A stretch of 64,000 bases of DNA from Ruegeria sp. ANG-S4 (GTDB lineage: Bacteria > Pseudomonadota > Alphaproteobacteria > Rhodobacterales > Rhodobacteraceae), in assembly GCF_000814005.1 (NCBI RefSeq), contig NZ_JWLK01000005.1, positions 434,001-498,000 of the forward strand, read 5' to 3'. Shown here in pieces: positions 55,534 through 64,000 of this stretch; the stretch's first letter is position 1, and the number at the start of each line of letters is the position of its first letter. Position numbers and translations under genes: made by a program. Below the pieces are notes generated by a model. That model searched no databases. It was given only the letters and a program-made list of their open reading frames with translations, and had not been told where the DNA came from.

Positions 55534-56535
55534 TCAGTTAAGGCGTCCCATCGCAACAGCGACATCCGCCATACGCACCGAGAATCCCCATTCGTTGTCG
55601 TACCAGGCCAGTACACGGACCATGCGGTTGTCCACCACCCGCGTTTGATCGGGGGCGAAGATCGAGCTTTCCTCGGTATGATTGAAGTCGGTTGAAACAA
55701 GCGGCGCAGGCTCATACCCGAGAACGCGTTGCATCGGGCCCTTTGCGGCGTCTTCAACGATTGCGTTCACCTCTTCGACCGTAACATCGCGCGACGCGCG
55801 GAAGGTCAGGTCAACAGCTGAAACATTTGGCGTCGGGACGCGAATGGCGGACCCGTCCAGACGACCTTTGAGGTTCGGCAGCACCTCACCCAATGCTTTT
55901 GCAGCACCGGTCGAGGTCGGGATCATCGACATCGCGGCAGCCCGGGCGCGGTACAGGTCGCCATGGCGACGGTCAAGCGTCGGTTGATCGCCGGTATAGG
56001 CGTGGATCGTGGTCATGATACCATGCTCGATGCCGATGCCTTCGTCCAAAACCTTGGCAAGCGGGGCAAGGCAGTTCGTGGTGCAGGACCCGTTGGATAC
56101 CATTCTGTCGTCGGTATTCAGGCTGTTGTGGTTGACGCCGAACACAATGGTCTTGTCGACATTCTTGCCCGGTGCGGACAGCAGAACCCGTTCTGCGCCG
56201 CGCTCAAGGTGTGTTTTGGCCTTCAGCCCGTCATTGAATTTGCCGGTGCATTCCAGAACAACGTCGCAGCCATCCCAATCCAGCTCGTTCATGTCATAGG
56301 TCGAAAACATCTCCATCGGACCACGGCCCAAATCCATGGTGTTGCCGTTGATCATGACATCGCGGGGAAAGCGTCCGTGGATGCTGTCATACTTCAATAG
56401 GTGCGCCGAGGTTTCCAATGGGCCGGTTGCGTTGACCTTGATCACTTCGATGTCGTTCCGGGCAGAAGCCGCGATATGCGACAGGGTACAGCGGCCAATG
56501 CGGCCAAAACCATTGATACCGACCTTGATGGTCAT
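55534..56535 (-). CDS. gap: Glyceraldehyde-3-phosphate dehydrogenase
   Basis: Gap oxidises glyceraldehyde 3-phosphate with phosphate and NAD(P). The 333-residue enzyme has the dinucleotide fold GINGFGRIGR at residues 6-15, catalytic C151 in SNGSCTTNCLAPL, and the base histidine in TTIHAYTGDQ. At the cofactor-selecting position after beta-2 it reads VNAT (N35, A36) where NAD-specific enzymes have ND with aspartate. Loss of that aspartate may permit NADP use. The ATG at 56535 fits the family start; a much longer frame upstream has no support. Confidence 0.95.
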   Translation of the reverse strand: MTIKVGINGFGRIGRCTLSHIAASARNDIEVIKVNATGPLETSAHLLKYDSIHGRFPRDVMINGNTMDLGRGPMEMFSTYDMNELDWDGCDVVLECTGKFNDGLKAKTHLERGAERVLLSAPGKNVDKTIVFGVNHNSLNTDDRMVSNGSCTTNCLAPLAKVLDEGIGIEHGIMTTIHAYTGDQPTLDRRHGDLYRARAAAMSMIPTSTGAAKALGEVLPNLKGRLDGSAIRVPTPNVSAVDLTFRASRDVTVEEVNAIVEDAAKGPMQRVLGYEPAPLVSTDFNHTEESSIFAPDQTRVVDNRMVRVLAWYDNEWGFSVRMADVAVAMGRLN

Positions 56536-56717
56536 GGGACGTCTCCAAATGCGCTTGCTTTCCCGGCCATATAGCCGCGAATTGAGAATCTCAAAAGGGC
56601 AAAAATGGCATATTTTGAAGGTGTTAGCGCAAACCTGGGCCGATTGCGCTAACGCTTGCGCTAGCCGTCGGATAAGGTAGGGTCCGTGATGAAGCCCGTG
56701 CTGTGAAAGGACACACA

Positions 56718-57683
56718 ATGAGCGGTTTGTTGGCCCTGTTGGACGACGTTGCAGGGATTGCCAAAGTTGCGGCGGCATCGGTAGACGATGTGATGGCGGC
56801 GGCCGGCAAGGCAGGGGCCAAAACGGCAGGTGTGATCATCGACGATGCCGCAGTTACGCCGAAATACGTGCAGGGTTTCGCACCGGCCCGCGAATTGCCG
56901 ATCATCTGGCGCATCGCACGCGGGTCGATTTTCAACAAGATAATCCTTTTGCTTCCGGTCGCGCTGCTGCTGGCGAATTTTGCACCCTGGCTGATTACGC
57001 CGCTGCTGATGATCGGCGGGTCGTATCTGTGTTTCGAAGGGGCGGAGAAGATTTTTCACGTCCTGTTCCCGCATGGCAGTACTGAAATCAACAAGGACAT
57101 GTCGGTCCGCGACCCGGGCCATTTGGAAGAGCAGAAAGTCAAAGGCGCAATCAAAACCGATTTCATCCTGTCTGCTGAAATCATGACAATTGCTCTTGCC
57201 GCGATCGAGGCACCCAATCTGTGGATGCAGGCCGCAACCTTGGCCGTGGTCGGGATTGGCGTGACCGTCGCCGTTTACGGCTCTGTTGCTCTGATCGTGA
57301 AGATGGATGATGTCGGGCTTTACTTGGCGCGAAACGCACCAACACCCGTCGGTCGCGGTTTGGGCCGAGGTTTGGTTCGCGCGATGCCGACTGTTATGAA
57401 GACCCTGTCTATTGTCGGCACGGCTGCAATGCTCTGGGTCGGCGGATCAATCGTGATCCACGGGATGGAGGTGTTGGGCTTTGGCTGGCTGGGCCACCAC
57501 AGCCACGATTGGGCCTATGCGATAGGTCACTCCGTTTCGGAGCAGTGGGTCGGAGCGGTGGAATGGATCGCGAAGGCTACGATGGATGGGATCTTTGGTC
57601 TGATCTGGGGATTGGCCTTGATCCCGATTGCCACAAAAGTCATCGGGCCGATTGTTGGAGCCTTTTCGGGGAAGTCTGCTTAG
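56718..57683 (+). CDS. DUF808-family membrane protein
   Basis: The 321-residue protein belongs to the DUF808 (YedI-type) family of unknown function. It begins with SGLLALLDDVAGIAKVAA, the family opening, and has several hydrophobic segments at about residues 73-105, 150-200, 220-250 and 280-310. The loop FEGAEKIFHVLFPH is typical. AAAGGA precedes the ATG at 56718. It stands alone between gap and the DUF6500 gene. Confidence 0.87.
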   Translation: MSGLLALLDDVAGIAKVAAASVDDVMAAAGKAGAKTAGVIIDDAAVTPKYVQGFAPARELPIIWRIARGSIFNKIILLLPVALLLANFAPWLITPLLMIGGSYLCFEGAEKIFHVLFPHGSTEINKDMSVRDPGHLEEQKVKGAIKTDFILSAEIMTIALAAIEAPNLWMQAATLAVVGIGVTVAVYGSVALIVKMDDVGLYLARNAPTPVGRGLGRGLVRAMPTVMKTLSIVGTAAMLWVGGSIVIHGMEVLGFGWLGHHSHDWAYAIGHSVSEQWVGAVEWIAKATMDGIFGLIWGLALIPIATKVIGPIVGAFSGKSA

Positions 57684-57776
57684 AGGCCAAACTTACCATG
57701 CCCAGAGTATTGCAGAAGTTCAATGTTCGCACTATGTTCCGGTGACTGAAATTGAGGCGAAAGGGATGAAATTACA

Positions 57777-57995
57777 GTGCGACGAACGCTAAGAACAAAA
57801 GCAATTGCAGTCTGCAATGAGAAGATTGCGAAGAAGGGTGAGACGGTAGGCCTTTCGTTTTATGCATTTTTTGCCAACAAGAATGACGACCCGGAGCTGC
57901 TTATGGAAGCGGCGGAATGGTGGATCAAAACTCACGAGCTTGATCATTTCGAGAAGGCCGTAAAAATTCGAGACATGATCGACTCTGGCGTTTGA
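57777..57995 (+). CDS. DUF6500-like small protein
   Basis: The 72-residue protein resembles the DUF6500 family of small proteins: KIAKKGETVGLSFYAFF, then NKNDDPELLMEAAEWW and KTHELDHFEKAVKI. Function is unknown. The start is GTG at 57777, after AAGGGA at a rather long spacing; an ATG at 57766 is out of frame. The local composition is less GC-rich than the neighbours, but this is a small sample. No partner gene is evident. Confidence 0.75.
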   Translation: MRRTLRTKAIAVCNEKIAKKGETVGLSFYAFFANKNDDPELLMEAAEWWIKTHELDHFEKAVKIRDMIDSGV

Positions 57996-58053
57996 GTAAC
58001 AGCAGCTTCGTCCGCAGAGCAGACATCCAAGCCTAAACACCCTATGACACAAC

Positions 58054-58079
58054 AAAGGGCGCTCGCCAGAGCGCCCTTT
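58054..58079. terminator. Hairpin terminator between DUF6500 gene and tkt
   Basis: AAAGGGCGCTC pairs perfectly with GAGCGCCCTTT over a 4-base loop, between convergent genes. It could act in both directions, although the T-run is short. Confidence 0.75.
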
Positions 58080-58103
58080 CTGCTACCACATCATTAGCCT
58101 GGA

Positions 58104-60125
58104 TCAGCCCAAAAGTTCCTTGACCTTAGCTGCCGCTGCCTCGGCCGTAATGCCAAAATGCTTGTACAGCTCACCCGCGGGGGCCGAGGCGCCAAAGCTG
58201 GACATGCCGATGAACCCGGCCTTGGCTTCGCGGCCGCGCTCGCCCAGCAGCCAACGGTCCCATCCGCCGGCGCGTACAGCAGCTTCGATACCCACGCGCA
58301 CGGGGCCGCCCGGCAGAACACGCTTGCGGTAAGCTTCGTCTTGTTGCGCAAAGAGTTCCATGCACGGCATCGAGACGACGCGGGTGCCGATCCCGTCCGC
58401 TTCCAGCATCGCCTTGGCCTCCATCGCCAGAGACACCTCGGAACCGGTGGCGATAAGGATCGCCTGACGTTTGCCTTCGGCTTCGGCAAGAACGTAAGCG
58501 CCTTGGGCGACAAGGTTCTTGGTTTTGTGCTGTGTTCGCACAGTTGGCACGCCTTGACGGGTCAAAGACAGAACCGAGGGGCTGTCCTTGAAGGTCAGCG
58601 CCAGTTCCCAGGCCTCGGCGGTTTCAACAGTGTCGGCGGGGCGGAACACATAGGTGTTCGGTGTTGCGCGCGAGATCGCCAGATGCTCGACCGGCTGGTG
58701 GGTCGGGCCGTCCTCGCCCAGACCGATCGAGTCATGGGTCATCACGAAAACCGATGGGATCTTCATCAGCGCTGCCAGTCGCATCGACGGGCGGGCATAG
58801 TCAGTGAACGCCATGAACGTGCCGCCATAAGGGCGGATGCCGCCATGCAGCGCCATACCGTTCATCGCTGCCGCCATGCCATGTTCGCGGATACCGTAGT
58901 GGATGTAGCGACCCTTGCGGTTTTCCGGCAGGAAGACGCCCATATCGGCCGATTTGGTATTGTTCGATCCGGTCAGGTCGGCCGAGCCACCAACGGTTTC
59001 GGTCATGATCGGGTTCACGACGTTCAGGACTTTTTCGGACGAGGCGCGTGTCGCGAGTTTCGGCTGATCCTCGGCGATCTGCTTTTTGAATGCGCGGATG
59101 GCACCGGCCAGTTTCTTGGGCGCCTCAAACGCGTAGGCACGGTTGAACTCGGCCTGTTTGCGCTCGGACAGCTGAGAGAAGCGTTCTTCCCATGCGGCCC
59201 GCTCGGCCGCGCCGCGGGCACCGATGGCCTCCCACGCAGATTTGACATTGGCGGGAATTTCGAACGATTCGTGCGGCCAACCATAACCGTCTTTGGCAGC
59301 CTGCAACTGATCCAGATCGGTCAACGCGCCGTGGCCCTTGGCTGTGTCCTGAGCCGCGTGTCCCAGCGCAATGTGGCTGTCGCAGGCAATCATCGTCGGT
59401 TTTTTCGAGGATTTCGCCTTTGTGATCGCGGCGTCGATGGCCTGAGGGTCGTGCCCGTCAATCTCGATAACCTGCCAGCCCGAAGCGGCAAACCGTTTCA
59501 CCTGATCGGTGCGGTCTGCAATGTCCACGGGGCCGTCGATTGTGATGTTGTTGTTGTCCCAGAACACGATCAGCTTACCCAGCTCATGACGGCCCGCGAG
59601 GGTAAGGGCTTCTTGACTGACGCCCTCCATCAGGCAACCGTCGCCCGCGATGACGTAAGTGTAGTGATCAACAACCTTCTTGCCGTAATGCGCGCGCTGG
59701 ATTTCCTCGGCCATGGCAAAGCCTACCGCGTTGGAGATGCCTTGTCCCAGAGGTCCGGTGGTTGTTTCGATCCCGTCGACAAGAAAGTTTTCCGGGTGGC
59801 CGGCTGTCTTGGAGCCCAACTGTCGGAAATTCTTGATTTCATCCAGAGTCACGTCAGCGTGGCCTGTCAGGTAGAGCAACGAATAGACCAGCATCGACCC
59901 ATGACCTGCAGACAGGATGAACCGATCGCGGTCCGGCCAATTCGGCGCGGTCGCGTCGAACTTCAGGTGCTTTTCGAACAGCACGGTTGCGACGTCCGCC
60001 ATACCCATCGGCATGCCGGAATGGCCGGAATTGGCAGCGGCGACAGCGTCAAGGGTGAGGGTGCGGATGGCCGCAGCCTTGTCCCAGTGTTCGGGGTTTG
60101 CATTGCGCAGCGCAGTCAGGTCCAC
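58104..60125 (-). CDS. tkt: Transketolase
   Basis: Transketolase moves two-carbon units between sugar phosphates with thiamine diphosphate. The 673-residue protein has [13 protein letters not shown] near residue 35, the ThDP-binding [13 protein letters not shown] with N in DNNNITIDG near residue 190, and the second-half [14 protein letters not shown] with the catalytic glutamate near residue 420. Length and domains are normal. It is not adjacent to Calvin-cycle genes, which favours a pentose-phosphate role. Divergent from the ZauP-like gene. Confidence 0.97.
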   Translation of the reverse strand: MDLTALRNANPEHWDKAAAIRTLTLDAVAAANSGHSGMPMGMADVATVLFEKHLKFDATAPNWPDRDRFILSAGHGSMLVYSLLYLTGHADVTLDEIKNFRQLGSKTAGHPENFLVDGIETTTGPLGQGISNAVGFAMAEEIQRAHYGKKVVDHYTYVIAGDGCLMEGVSQEALTLAGRHELGKLIVFWDNNNITIDGPVDIADRTDQVKRFAASGWQVIEIDGHDPQAIDAAITKAKSSKKPTMIACDSHIALGHAAQDTAKGHGALTDLDQLQAAKDGYGWPHESFEIPANVKSAWEAIGARGAAERAAWEERFSQLSERKQAEFNRAYAFEAPKKLAGAIRAFKKQIAEDQPKLATRASSEKVLNVVNPIMTETVGGSADLTGSNNTKSADMGVFLPENRKGRYIHYGIREHGMAAAMNGMALHGGIRPYGGTFMAFTDYARPSMRLAALMKIPSVFVMTHDSIGLGEDGPTHQPVEHLAISRATPNTYVFRPADTVETAEAWELALTFKDSPSVLSLTRQGVPTVRTQHKTKNLVAQGAYVLAEAEGKRQAILIATGSEVSLAMEAKAMLEADGIGTRVVSMPCMELFAQQDEAYRKRVLPGGPVRVGIEAAVRAGGWDRWLLGERGREAKAGFIGMSSFGASAPAGELYKHFGITAEAAAAKVKELLG

Positions 60126-60360
60126 GGGCGTTGTTCCTTTGGATTACAAGCAGATTGCGGGCTCAATACCATCCACCCCTCAAAGTGCAAGCGGAACCCG
60201 GTGTGACGGCTCAGGACCGCTTCAAGAGCGTGGCCCAAGCCCTTGAAAGCAAACAGTGGGTATTTTCCGCCACATTCCGTTAGACTAGACCTCAGAACCG
60301 CCGCCCGTGATTCGGTCAGGCGGGCAACAGAACGAACCTTGGTTAAGAGGTGACAGGGGC

Positions 60361-61212
60361 ATGAGCCAAATCGAGGAATTGCAACGCCGTATCATGGCGG
60401 CGATGGAACGGATCGGGACCGGCGTTGAACTGCTGGGAAATGCGGCACGACCGGACGGCGAAGAAGGCTTGCGGGTCGCCTTGGAAGAAGAGCGTCTGGC
60501 GAACGCTCAGCTGGAAGAACGTCTGAAAGCGCTGAAGGAGCGCCACGATCAGGAAGTCGACGCGATGCGCGCGGATCTTGAGACACTGCGCGGCCAGCCG
60601 GCGCCCGGCAACGAAACCGATCAACTGCGCGCACAATTGGCCGAGGCGACAGCCCGGCTTGCCACTGTTGAAGCTGCCCGTGCCGATCTGGCCGAGGCGA
60701 AAGCCGCGCTTGAAAACAGCAGCGAAGTAGATGAACTGAAGGCCGAGATTGAAAGCCTGCGTGAGGCTTCGAGCAATTCGGAAGAAACGGCGTCGCTCCG
60801 GTTGGAGATTGAACGACTTACGCCTATCGCAACCCGGGCAGGGACGCTGGAAGAAGAACTTGTCAAACTTCGCGCCGAAATGGTCGATAGCGAGCGTTTG
60901 GGCGATCTGAACGCCGAGTTGGAGATGTTGCGGGCCGAACGCACCAGCCATGGCGCGGCGATGTCGCGACTGGACGACGATTTGCAGAGAATGCGCAAAG
61001 CAAACGAAGAGCTGCGCCATGCGGTTGATGAGTTGCGTGCCGCAGCCGAAGACGGAATGCCGGACGCCGCGCTTTTGAACCGCGCCACGGTTGCCGAGCT
61101 TGAGGCGACCCGCGCCGCGCAGGCCACAGACGCAGCCGAGGCCCGAGCGGTGCTTGCCCGGCTGGAACCGTTGCTGACCCAAGCCAACCTGGCGGAAGGA
61201 GAGGTAGAGTAA
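60361..61212 (+). CDS. zauP: Coiled-coil protein upstream of zapA, ZauP-like
   Basis: The 283-residue protein is almost entirely predicted coiled coil from about residue 45 to 280, rich in Ala, Glu, Leu and Arg, with no signal peptide or membrane segment. Its start (MSQIEELQRRIMAAMERIG) is typical of alphaproteobacterial proteins encoded directly before zapA. In Caulobacter the equivalent protein, ZauP, works with ZapA to focus the FtsZ ring. The stop shares one base with the zapA start (TAATG), as expected of such a pair. GAGGTGACAGGGG precedes the ATG. Orthology is by context and composition. Confidence 0.75.
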   Translation: MSQIEELQRRIMAAMERIGTGVELLGNAARPDGEEGLRVALEEERLANAQLEERLKALKERHDQEVDAMRADLETLRGQPAPGNETDQLRAQLAEATARLATVEAARADLAEAKAALENSSEVDELKAEIESLREASSNSEETASLRLEIERLTPIATRAGTLEEELVKLRAEMVDSERLGDLNAELEMLRAERTSHGAAMSRLDDDLQRMRKANEELRHAVDELRAAAEDGMPDAALLNRATVAELEATRAAQATDAAEARAVLARLEPLLTQANLAEGEVE

Positions 61213-61607
61213 TGCCCGAGGTAACAATCAACATCGGCGGTCGCGGTTTTGACGTTTCCTGCCGCGATGGCGAAGAAGAGTTTCTACAGGCTGCGGCCAA
61301 GTTGCTGGATGATGAGGCGCAGGTTTTGTCGGACCAGATGGGCCGGATGCCCGAATCGCGGATGCTGCTGATGGCGGGTCTGATGCTGGCGGACAAAACT
61401 GCTGGTCAGGAAGAGCGCATGCAAGCGGCCGAGGCCCGGGTGGCCGAAGTCGAAGCGGAACTGAACCGATTGCGCAGCGCACCGCTGCCCGAGCCGGAAC
61501 GTGTTGAGGTCGCAGTCGTGCCGCCGTCGGTGACCGATACCTTGGCGGAAATGGCTGCCCGGGCCGAAGCCGTGGCTGCGGTCATTGAAGAAAAAGCAAG
61601 GGGTTAA
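61212..61607 (+). CDS. zapA: Cell-division protein ZapA
   Basis: ZapA promotes lateral association of FtsZ protofilaments. The 131-residue protein has the N-terminal globular ZapA domain (VTINIGGRGFDVSCRDGEEEFLQ) and a helical dimerisation segment (residues about 55-95). A C-terminal extension of about 35 residues goes beyond short ZapA proteins. Translation is coupled to the upstream coiled-coil gene. The MliC-like gene follows after 5 bases. Confidence 0.9.
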   Translation: MPEVTINIGGRGFDVSCRDGEEEFLQAAAKLLDDEAQVLSDQMGRMPESRMLLMAGLMLADKTAGQEERMQAAEARVAEVEAELNRLRSAPLPEPERVEVAVVPPSVTDTLAEMAARAEAVAAVIEEKARG

Positions 61608-61612
61608 GCGGC

Positions 61613-61954
61613 ATGCACAGGTTTCTATGCAGCGCGGCCTTTTTCGCCTTTGGCTCAGCAGCTTTTGCGGAAATCGACATCCTGTCTGTGACGTTTACCT
61701 GCGAGAATAACACTCCAGTCCCGGTATCCTATTTCAATGCATCTGACGGCTCGGGCGCGGCGGCAATGTTGATCGACGGACAGCTTATCGCAATGCGGCA
61801 AGCGGAAAGCGGATCGGGCATCCGGTACGTGTCGGAAGGTGGCGAGGGCATCTATACCTTGCGTTCAAAAGGCTGGGATGCGTCGATTTCCTATCAAGGT
61901 TCCGCCAGCACAGCCCCCGAACAGCTTGTATACGGGAACTGCACCAGCAAATAG
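61613..61954 (+). CDS. Secreted MliC/PliC-like lysozyme-inhibitor-fold protein
   Basis: The 113-residue protein has a signal peptide (residues 1-19, cleavage after AFA) and a small beta-rich domain resembling MliC inhibitors of C-type lysozyme. Matching parts are FTCENNTPVPVSYFNA, LIDGQLIAMRQAESGSGIRYVS and the LRSKGWDASISY end. Two cysteines (TFTCENN and YGNCTSK) likely form the family disulfide. It follows zapA by 5 bases and may be co-transcribed. The inhibitor function is inferred from fold resemblance only. Confidence 0.75.
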   Translation: MHRFLCSAAFFAFGSAAFAEIDILSVTFTCENNTPVPVSYFNASDGSGAAAMLIDGQLIAMRQAESGSGIRYVSEGGEGIYTLRSKGWDASISYQGSASTAPEQLVYGNCTSK

Positions 61955-61959
61955 GTAAA

Positions 61960-62322
61960 TCAGGCGTTTGCTTCGCGGATTTTGTCGGCCGCATCTTTGT
62001 CGTAGCCGACACCATTTTCATCAAACAAAGTGTCCAGTTCGCCAGACAGGGTCATTTCCGTGATGATGTCGCAACCGCCGACAAATTCGCCTTTGACGTA
62101 AAGCTGCGGCACGGTCGGCCAGTCCGAATAGTCCTTGATGCCTTGGCGCACGTCTTCGTCTGCCAATACGTTCACGTCGGTATAGTCGACGCCCATGTAA
62201 TTCAGCACACCAGCGACGCGCGAGGAGAATCCGCATTGCGGCATCTCTTTGGTGCCTTTCATGTAAAGCACAACGTCATTGGCTTTGACGGTCTCGTCGA
62301 TCTGGGTTTTCACGTCAGTCAT
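61960..62322 (-). CDS. grxD: Monothiol glutaredoxin, Grx4 type
   Basis: Grx4-type glutaredoxins bind a [2Fe-2S] cluster with glutathione and work with BolA in iron-sulfur delivery or iron sensing. The 120-residue protein has the monothiol CGFS motif in MPQCGFSSR, the [17 protein letters not shown] glutathione-binding segment, and length typical of the bacterial form. bolA lies two genes upstream in the same operon. Its start overlaps the preceding gene by 4 bases (ATGA). Confidence 0.95.
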   Translation of the reverse strand: MTDVKTQIDETVKANDVVLYMKGTKEMPQCGFSSRVAGVLNYMGVDYTDVNVLADEDVRQGIKDYSDWPTVPQLYVKGEFVGGCDIITEMTLSGELDTLFDENGVGYDKDAADKIREANA

Positions 62323-62573
62323 TTCGCGTTTCCTTTGCTCTTCGGCATCATCGCTTTGGCATAGTCTTGAGGATCATTCGGGACGCGGTATTGCGTGGAA
62401 TGTCCACCGCCAGACCCGCCTGAGTCATAAATTGTGAAAATAGTGCGATATCCCAATCCTGGGCGGGTTCCTCGTTTGGAATGGGGGTCATTTCTGGATC
62501 GGCTTCGTGCCAATAGTGCCGTCAAAATAATAACGGCCGCGATACCAACGACGATGCCAGGTCCAAGCTCCAT
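62319..62573 (-). CDS. Small membrane-anchored protein between bolA and grxD, family unknown
   Basis: This 84-residue protein has one N-terminal membrane helix (about residues 6-24, [19 protein letters not shown]) and a polar, glycine-rich C-terminus ([20 protein letters not shown]). I do not recognise it. It starts 1 base after the bolA stop and overlaps grxD by 4 bases, so it is part of the bolA-grxD operon. Its position suggests a role linked to iron-sulfur trafficking, but this is a guess. Confidence 0.75.
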   Translation of the reverse strand: MELGPGIVVGIAAVIILTALLARSRSRNDPHSKRGTRPGLGYRTIFTIYDSGGSGGGHSTQYRVPNDPQDYAKAMMPKSKGNAK

Positions 62574-62574
62574 T

Positions 62575-62811
62575 TTACTCCGGCACTTTGGTGGTTAAAG
62601 CCAGCGCATGCAGTTCCCCATCTGGCCCATCCATCTTGCCTTTCAAGGCCGCATACACAGCGCGTTGTTGTTGCACCCGGTTTTTTCCGCGAAAGCTCTC
62701 ATCCACGACCATGGCGGACATGTGAACGCCATCGCTGCCGCCAACCTGAATTTCCGCGTTGGGAAAGCTCTCGCGCAGCAGGGTTTCAATCTCGTGGGCG
62801 CTCATCGGCAT
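62575..62811 (-). CDS. bolA: BolA-family protein
   Basis: BolA proteins pair with monothiol glutaredoxins through a shared [2Fe-2S] cluster. The 78-residue protein has the helix-turn-helix-like region SAHEIETLLRESFPNAEIQV and the VDESFRGKNRVQQQRAVYAAL segment with the basic residues of the family; a conserved histidine is in LHALAL. It starts the operon bolA-(62319)-grxD, after purL on the same strand. Confidence 0.93.
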   Translation of the reverse strand: MPMSAHEIETLLRESFPNAEIQVGGSDGVHMSAMVVDESFRGKNRVQQQRAVYAALKGKMDGPDGELHALALTTKVPE

Positions 62812-62877
62812 GTAGGTTTACTCCAATAGGTCTTTCCCAAGACTTAGAGCGCCGGGCAGGGGGGCGCAAGACGTAGC

Positions 62878-62903
62878 GGCGCAGGGATTGGAAAACCTGC
62901 GCC
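62878..62903 (-). terminator. Hairpin after purL
   Basis: GGCGCAGG pairs perfectly with CCTGCGCC over a 10-base loop, about 53 bases past the purL stop on the minus strand. No T-run follows, so it may be a processing or weak termination element before bolA. Confidence 0.4.
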
Positions 62904-62955
62904 CTATGTCGTCTGCTTCGTTAGCCGCCTTGTGCCCTGCCGGAATGCGACAGCG

Positions 62956-64000
62956 TCAGGCGACGGCTTCGGCAAAGCTGGTCCGGAATGTCTCGGACAG
63001 TTCGGCAAGCGGTGCCTCTGAATTGCCAATCCTGACCGCGTCGCCTGTAAATCGACCGACCGAGACCAGCGGCACGCCAGCCTGACCGGCAGTGATCATA
63101 AGCGCCTCGGCCTGATCAAAGTTGCAAGCAACCAGATACCGCGCCTGATCTTCGCCAAACAGAAACTCGGTCGCGGCGTCGTCCAGGTGCAGCCCGACGC
63201 CCGCTGCTTCGGCCAGCTCGAACGCAGCCAGGGCAAGACCACCGTCGCCAAGATCGGTGCAGGCCTTGATCATATCCCGGTTCGTGCGGATGAAATCGCC
63301 ATTGCGCCGTTCGGCATCCAGATCAACCTGCGGGGCATCGCCGTCTTCACGGTTGAACACTTCTGCCAGCAGGGCGGATTGGCCAAGGTGGCCCTTCGTT
63401 TCGCCGATAAGCAGCGCCACATGTCCCTCGCGCACTTCGTTGCCGATGACATCATCCGTGTGCGCCAGCAACCCAACCGCGCCGATGGTGGGAGTCGGCA
63501 GGATCGCCTGTCCATCGGTTTCATTGTAAAGTGATACGTTGCCGGAAACGATTGGCATATCCAACGCTGCCACCGCGGCCCCAATGCCCTGGATCGCACC
63601 GACGAACTGGCCCATGATTTCGGGCTTTTCCGGGTTGCCGAAATTCAGGTTGTCGGTTGTCGCAAGGGGCGTGGCCCCAACGGCGGTCAGGTTGCGGTAT
63701 GCTTCGGCCACAGCTTGCTTGCCGCCTTCGACCGGGTTGGCGCGGACATAACGCGGGGTGACGTCGCTGGTGAAGGCCAAGGCTTTGTCTGTTCCGTGAA
63801 CACGGATCATTCCTGCGCCCAGTCCCGGAGTACGGGCAGTGTCGGCCATGACCATCGTGTCATATTGTTCATAGACCCATTGCTTGCCCGCATAGTTGGG
63901 CGACGCCAGAAGGGCCCGCAACCCGTCGATAGGGTCGATCTGGGGTACTTCCTCAAGTGGGGTCGCTTCGGGTGTTGGTTCCCATGCCCGGTCATATTCG
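62956..64000 (-). CDS. purL: Phosphoribosylformylglycinamidine synthase PurL, C-terminal part
   Basis: PurL converts FGAR to FGAM in purine synthesis, with PurQ and PurS in the multi-subunit form. The window holds about the last 348 codons; the gene continues beyond base 64000. The second AIR-synthase-like half is recognisable by [28 protein letters not shown] near the middle, and [15 protein letters not shown]. The final [11 protein letters not shown] region is the normal C-terminus. The reading frame is open to the window edge. bolA and grxD follow downstream. Confidence 0.95.
   Translation of the reverse strand, partial: EYDRAWEPTPEATPLEEVPQIDPIDGLRALLASPNYAGKQWVYEQYDTMVMADTARTPGLGAGMIRVHGTDKALAFTSDVTPRYVRANPVEGGKQAVAEAYRNLTAVGATPLATTDNLNFGNPEKPEIMGQFVGAIQGIGAAVAALDMPIVSGNVSLYNETDGQAILPTPTIGAVGLLAHTDDVIGNEVREGHVALLIGETKGHLGQSALLAEVFNREDGDAPQVDLDAERRNGDFIRTNRDMIKACTDLGDGGLALAAFELAEAAGVGLHLDDAATEFLFGEDQARYLVACNFDQAEALMITAGQAGVPLVSVGRFTGDAVRIGNSEAPLAELSETFRTSFAEAVA

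Noticed and set aside
58158-60206. A 682-codon open frame opposite tkt
   Set aside because: It is a codon-bias shadow of transketolase with low-complexity, domain-free translation.

Overview
The window is a gene-dense, GC-rich stretch of an alphaproteobacterial chromosome, most probably a marine Rhodobacterales (Roseobacter-group) species. The clues are protein-level resemblance throughout, a TRAP-type C4-dicarboxylate system, a form II cox cluster, the alphaproteobacterial GTTC-N7-GTTC SOS box before uvrA, and a ZapA operon with an upstream coiled-coil gene. No prophage, insertion sequence, CRISPR array or rRNA was seen. This is core and metabolic genome, not a mobile island. Family names were assigned by reading the translations, without database searches.

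Layout. 1-2.9 kb: the first codons of a minus-strand gene (perhaps CinA-like), a Coq10/RatA START-domain gene, MmgE/PrpD and pyrC. 3.1-12 kb: an aerobic CO-dehydrogenase-like molybdenum hydroxylase cluster (coxD-like AAA ATPase, coxE-like VWA protein, XdhC-type and molybdopterin-binding maturation proteins, coxS-coxL-coxM). CoxL carries AYRGAGR, the form II signature. 12-15.1 kb: a RpiR regulator divergent from a BKACE/DUF849 plus class III aminotransferase pair. 15.2-20.8 kb: infC with a non-canonical ATA start, fpr, and an assimilatory sulfate operon (cobA-DUF2849-cysI-cysH-DUF934) divergent from an Lrp/AsnC regulator. 21.4-29.2 kb: a P450, then dctB-dctD and dctPQM.

29.3-42.3 kb: a Gdx/SugE-type SMR transporter behind a guanidine-II riboswitch, tpiA, a 2OG-Fe(II) oxygenase, two Fe-S assembly accessory genes, a periplasmic phosphodiesterase, NfeD/SPFH, a nucleoside hydrolase, tgt, lon (with an RpoH-like promoter) and an APC permease. 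42.3-45.9 kb: tRNA-Val(CAC), two identical tRNA-Asp(GTC) genes, and uvrA with an SOS box. 45.9-54.2 kb: valine catabolism (3-hydroxyisobutyryl-CoA hydrolase, isobutyryl-CoA dehydrogenase, mmsA with a divergent LysR), interrupted by a YbdK ligase, a methyltransferase, a fasciclin protein and an L,D-transpeptidase-like protein. 54.3-64 kb: a CBS protein, coaD, gap, DUF808, DUF6500, tkt, a ZauP-like coiled coil, zapA, an MliC-like protein, grxD, bolA and the 3' half of purL.

The most interesting signals are regulatory. (1) A DctD-type response regulator lacks both the GAFTGA sigma-54 contact loop and the Walker A lysine, yet two matching operators (TGTGCG-N6-CGCACA) stand upstream of dctPQM with no visible sigma-54 promoter. 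(2) The guanidine-II riboswitch has a readable Shine-Dalgarno-sequestering alternative pairing. (3) infC starts at ATA. (4) The BKACE-aminotransferase-RpiR module is an uncharacterised catabolic unit. I found no wholly new multi-gene defence or mobile system.
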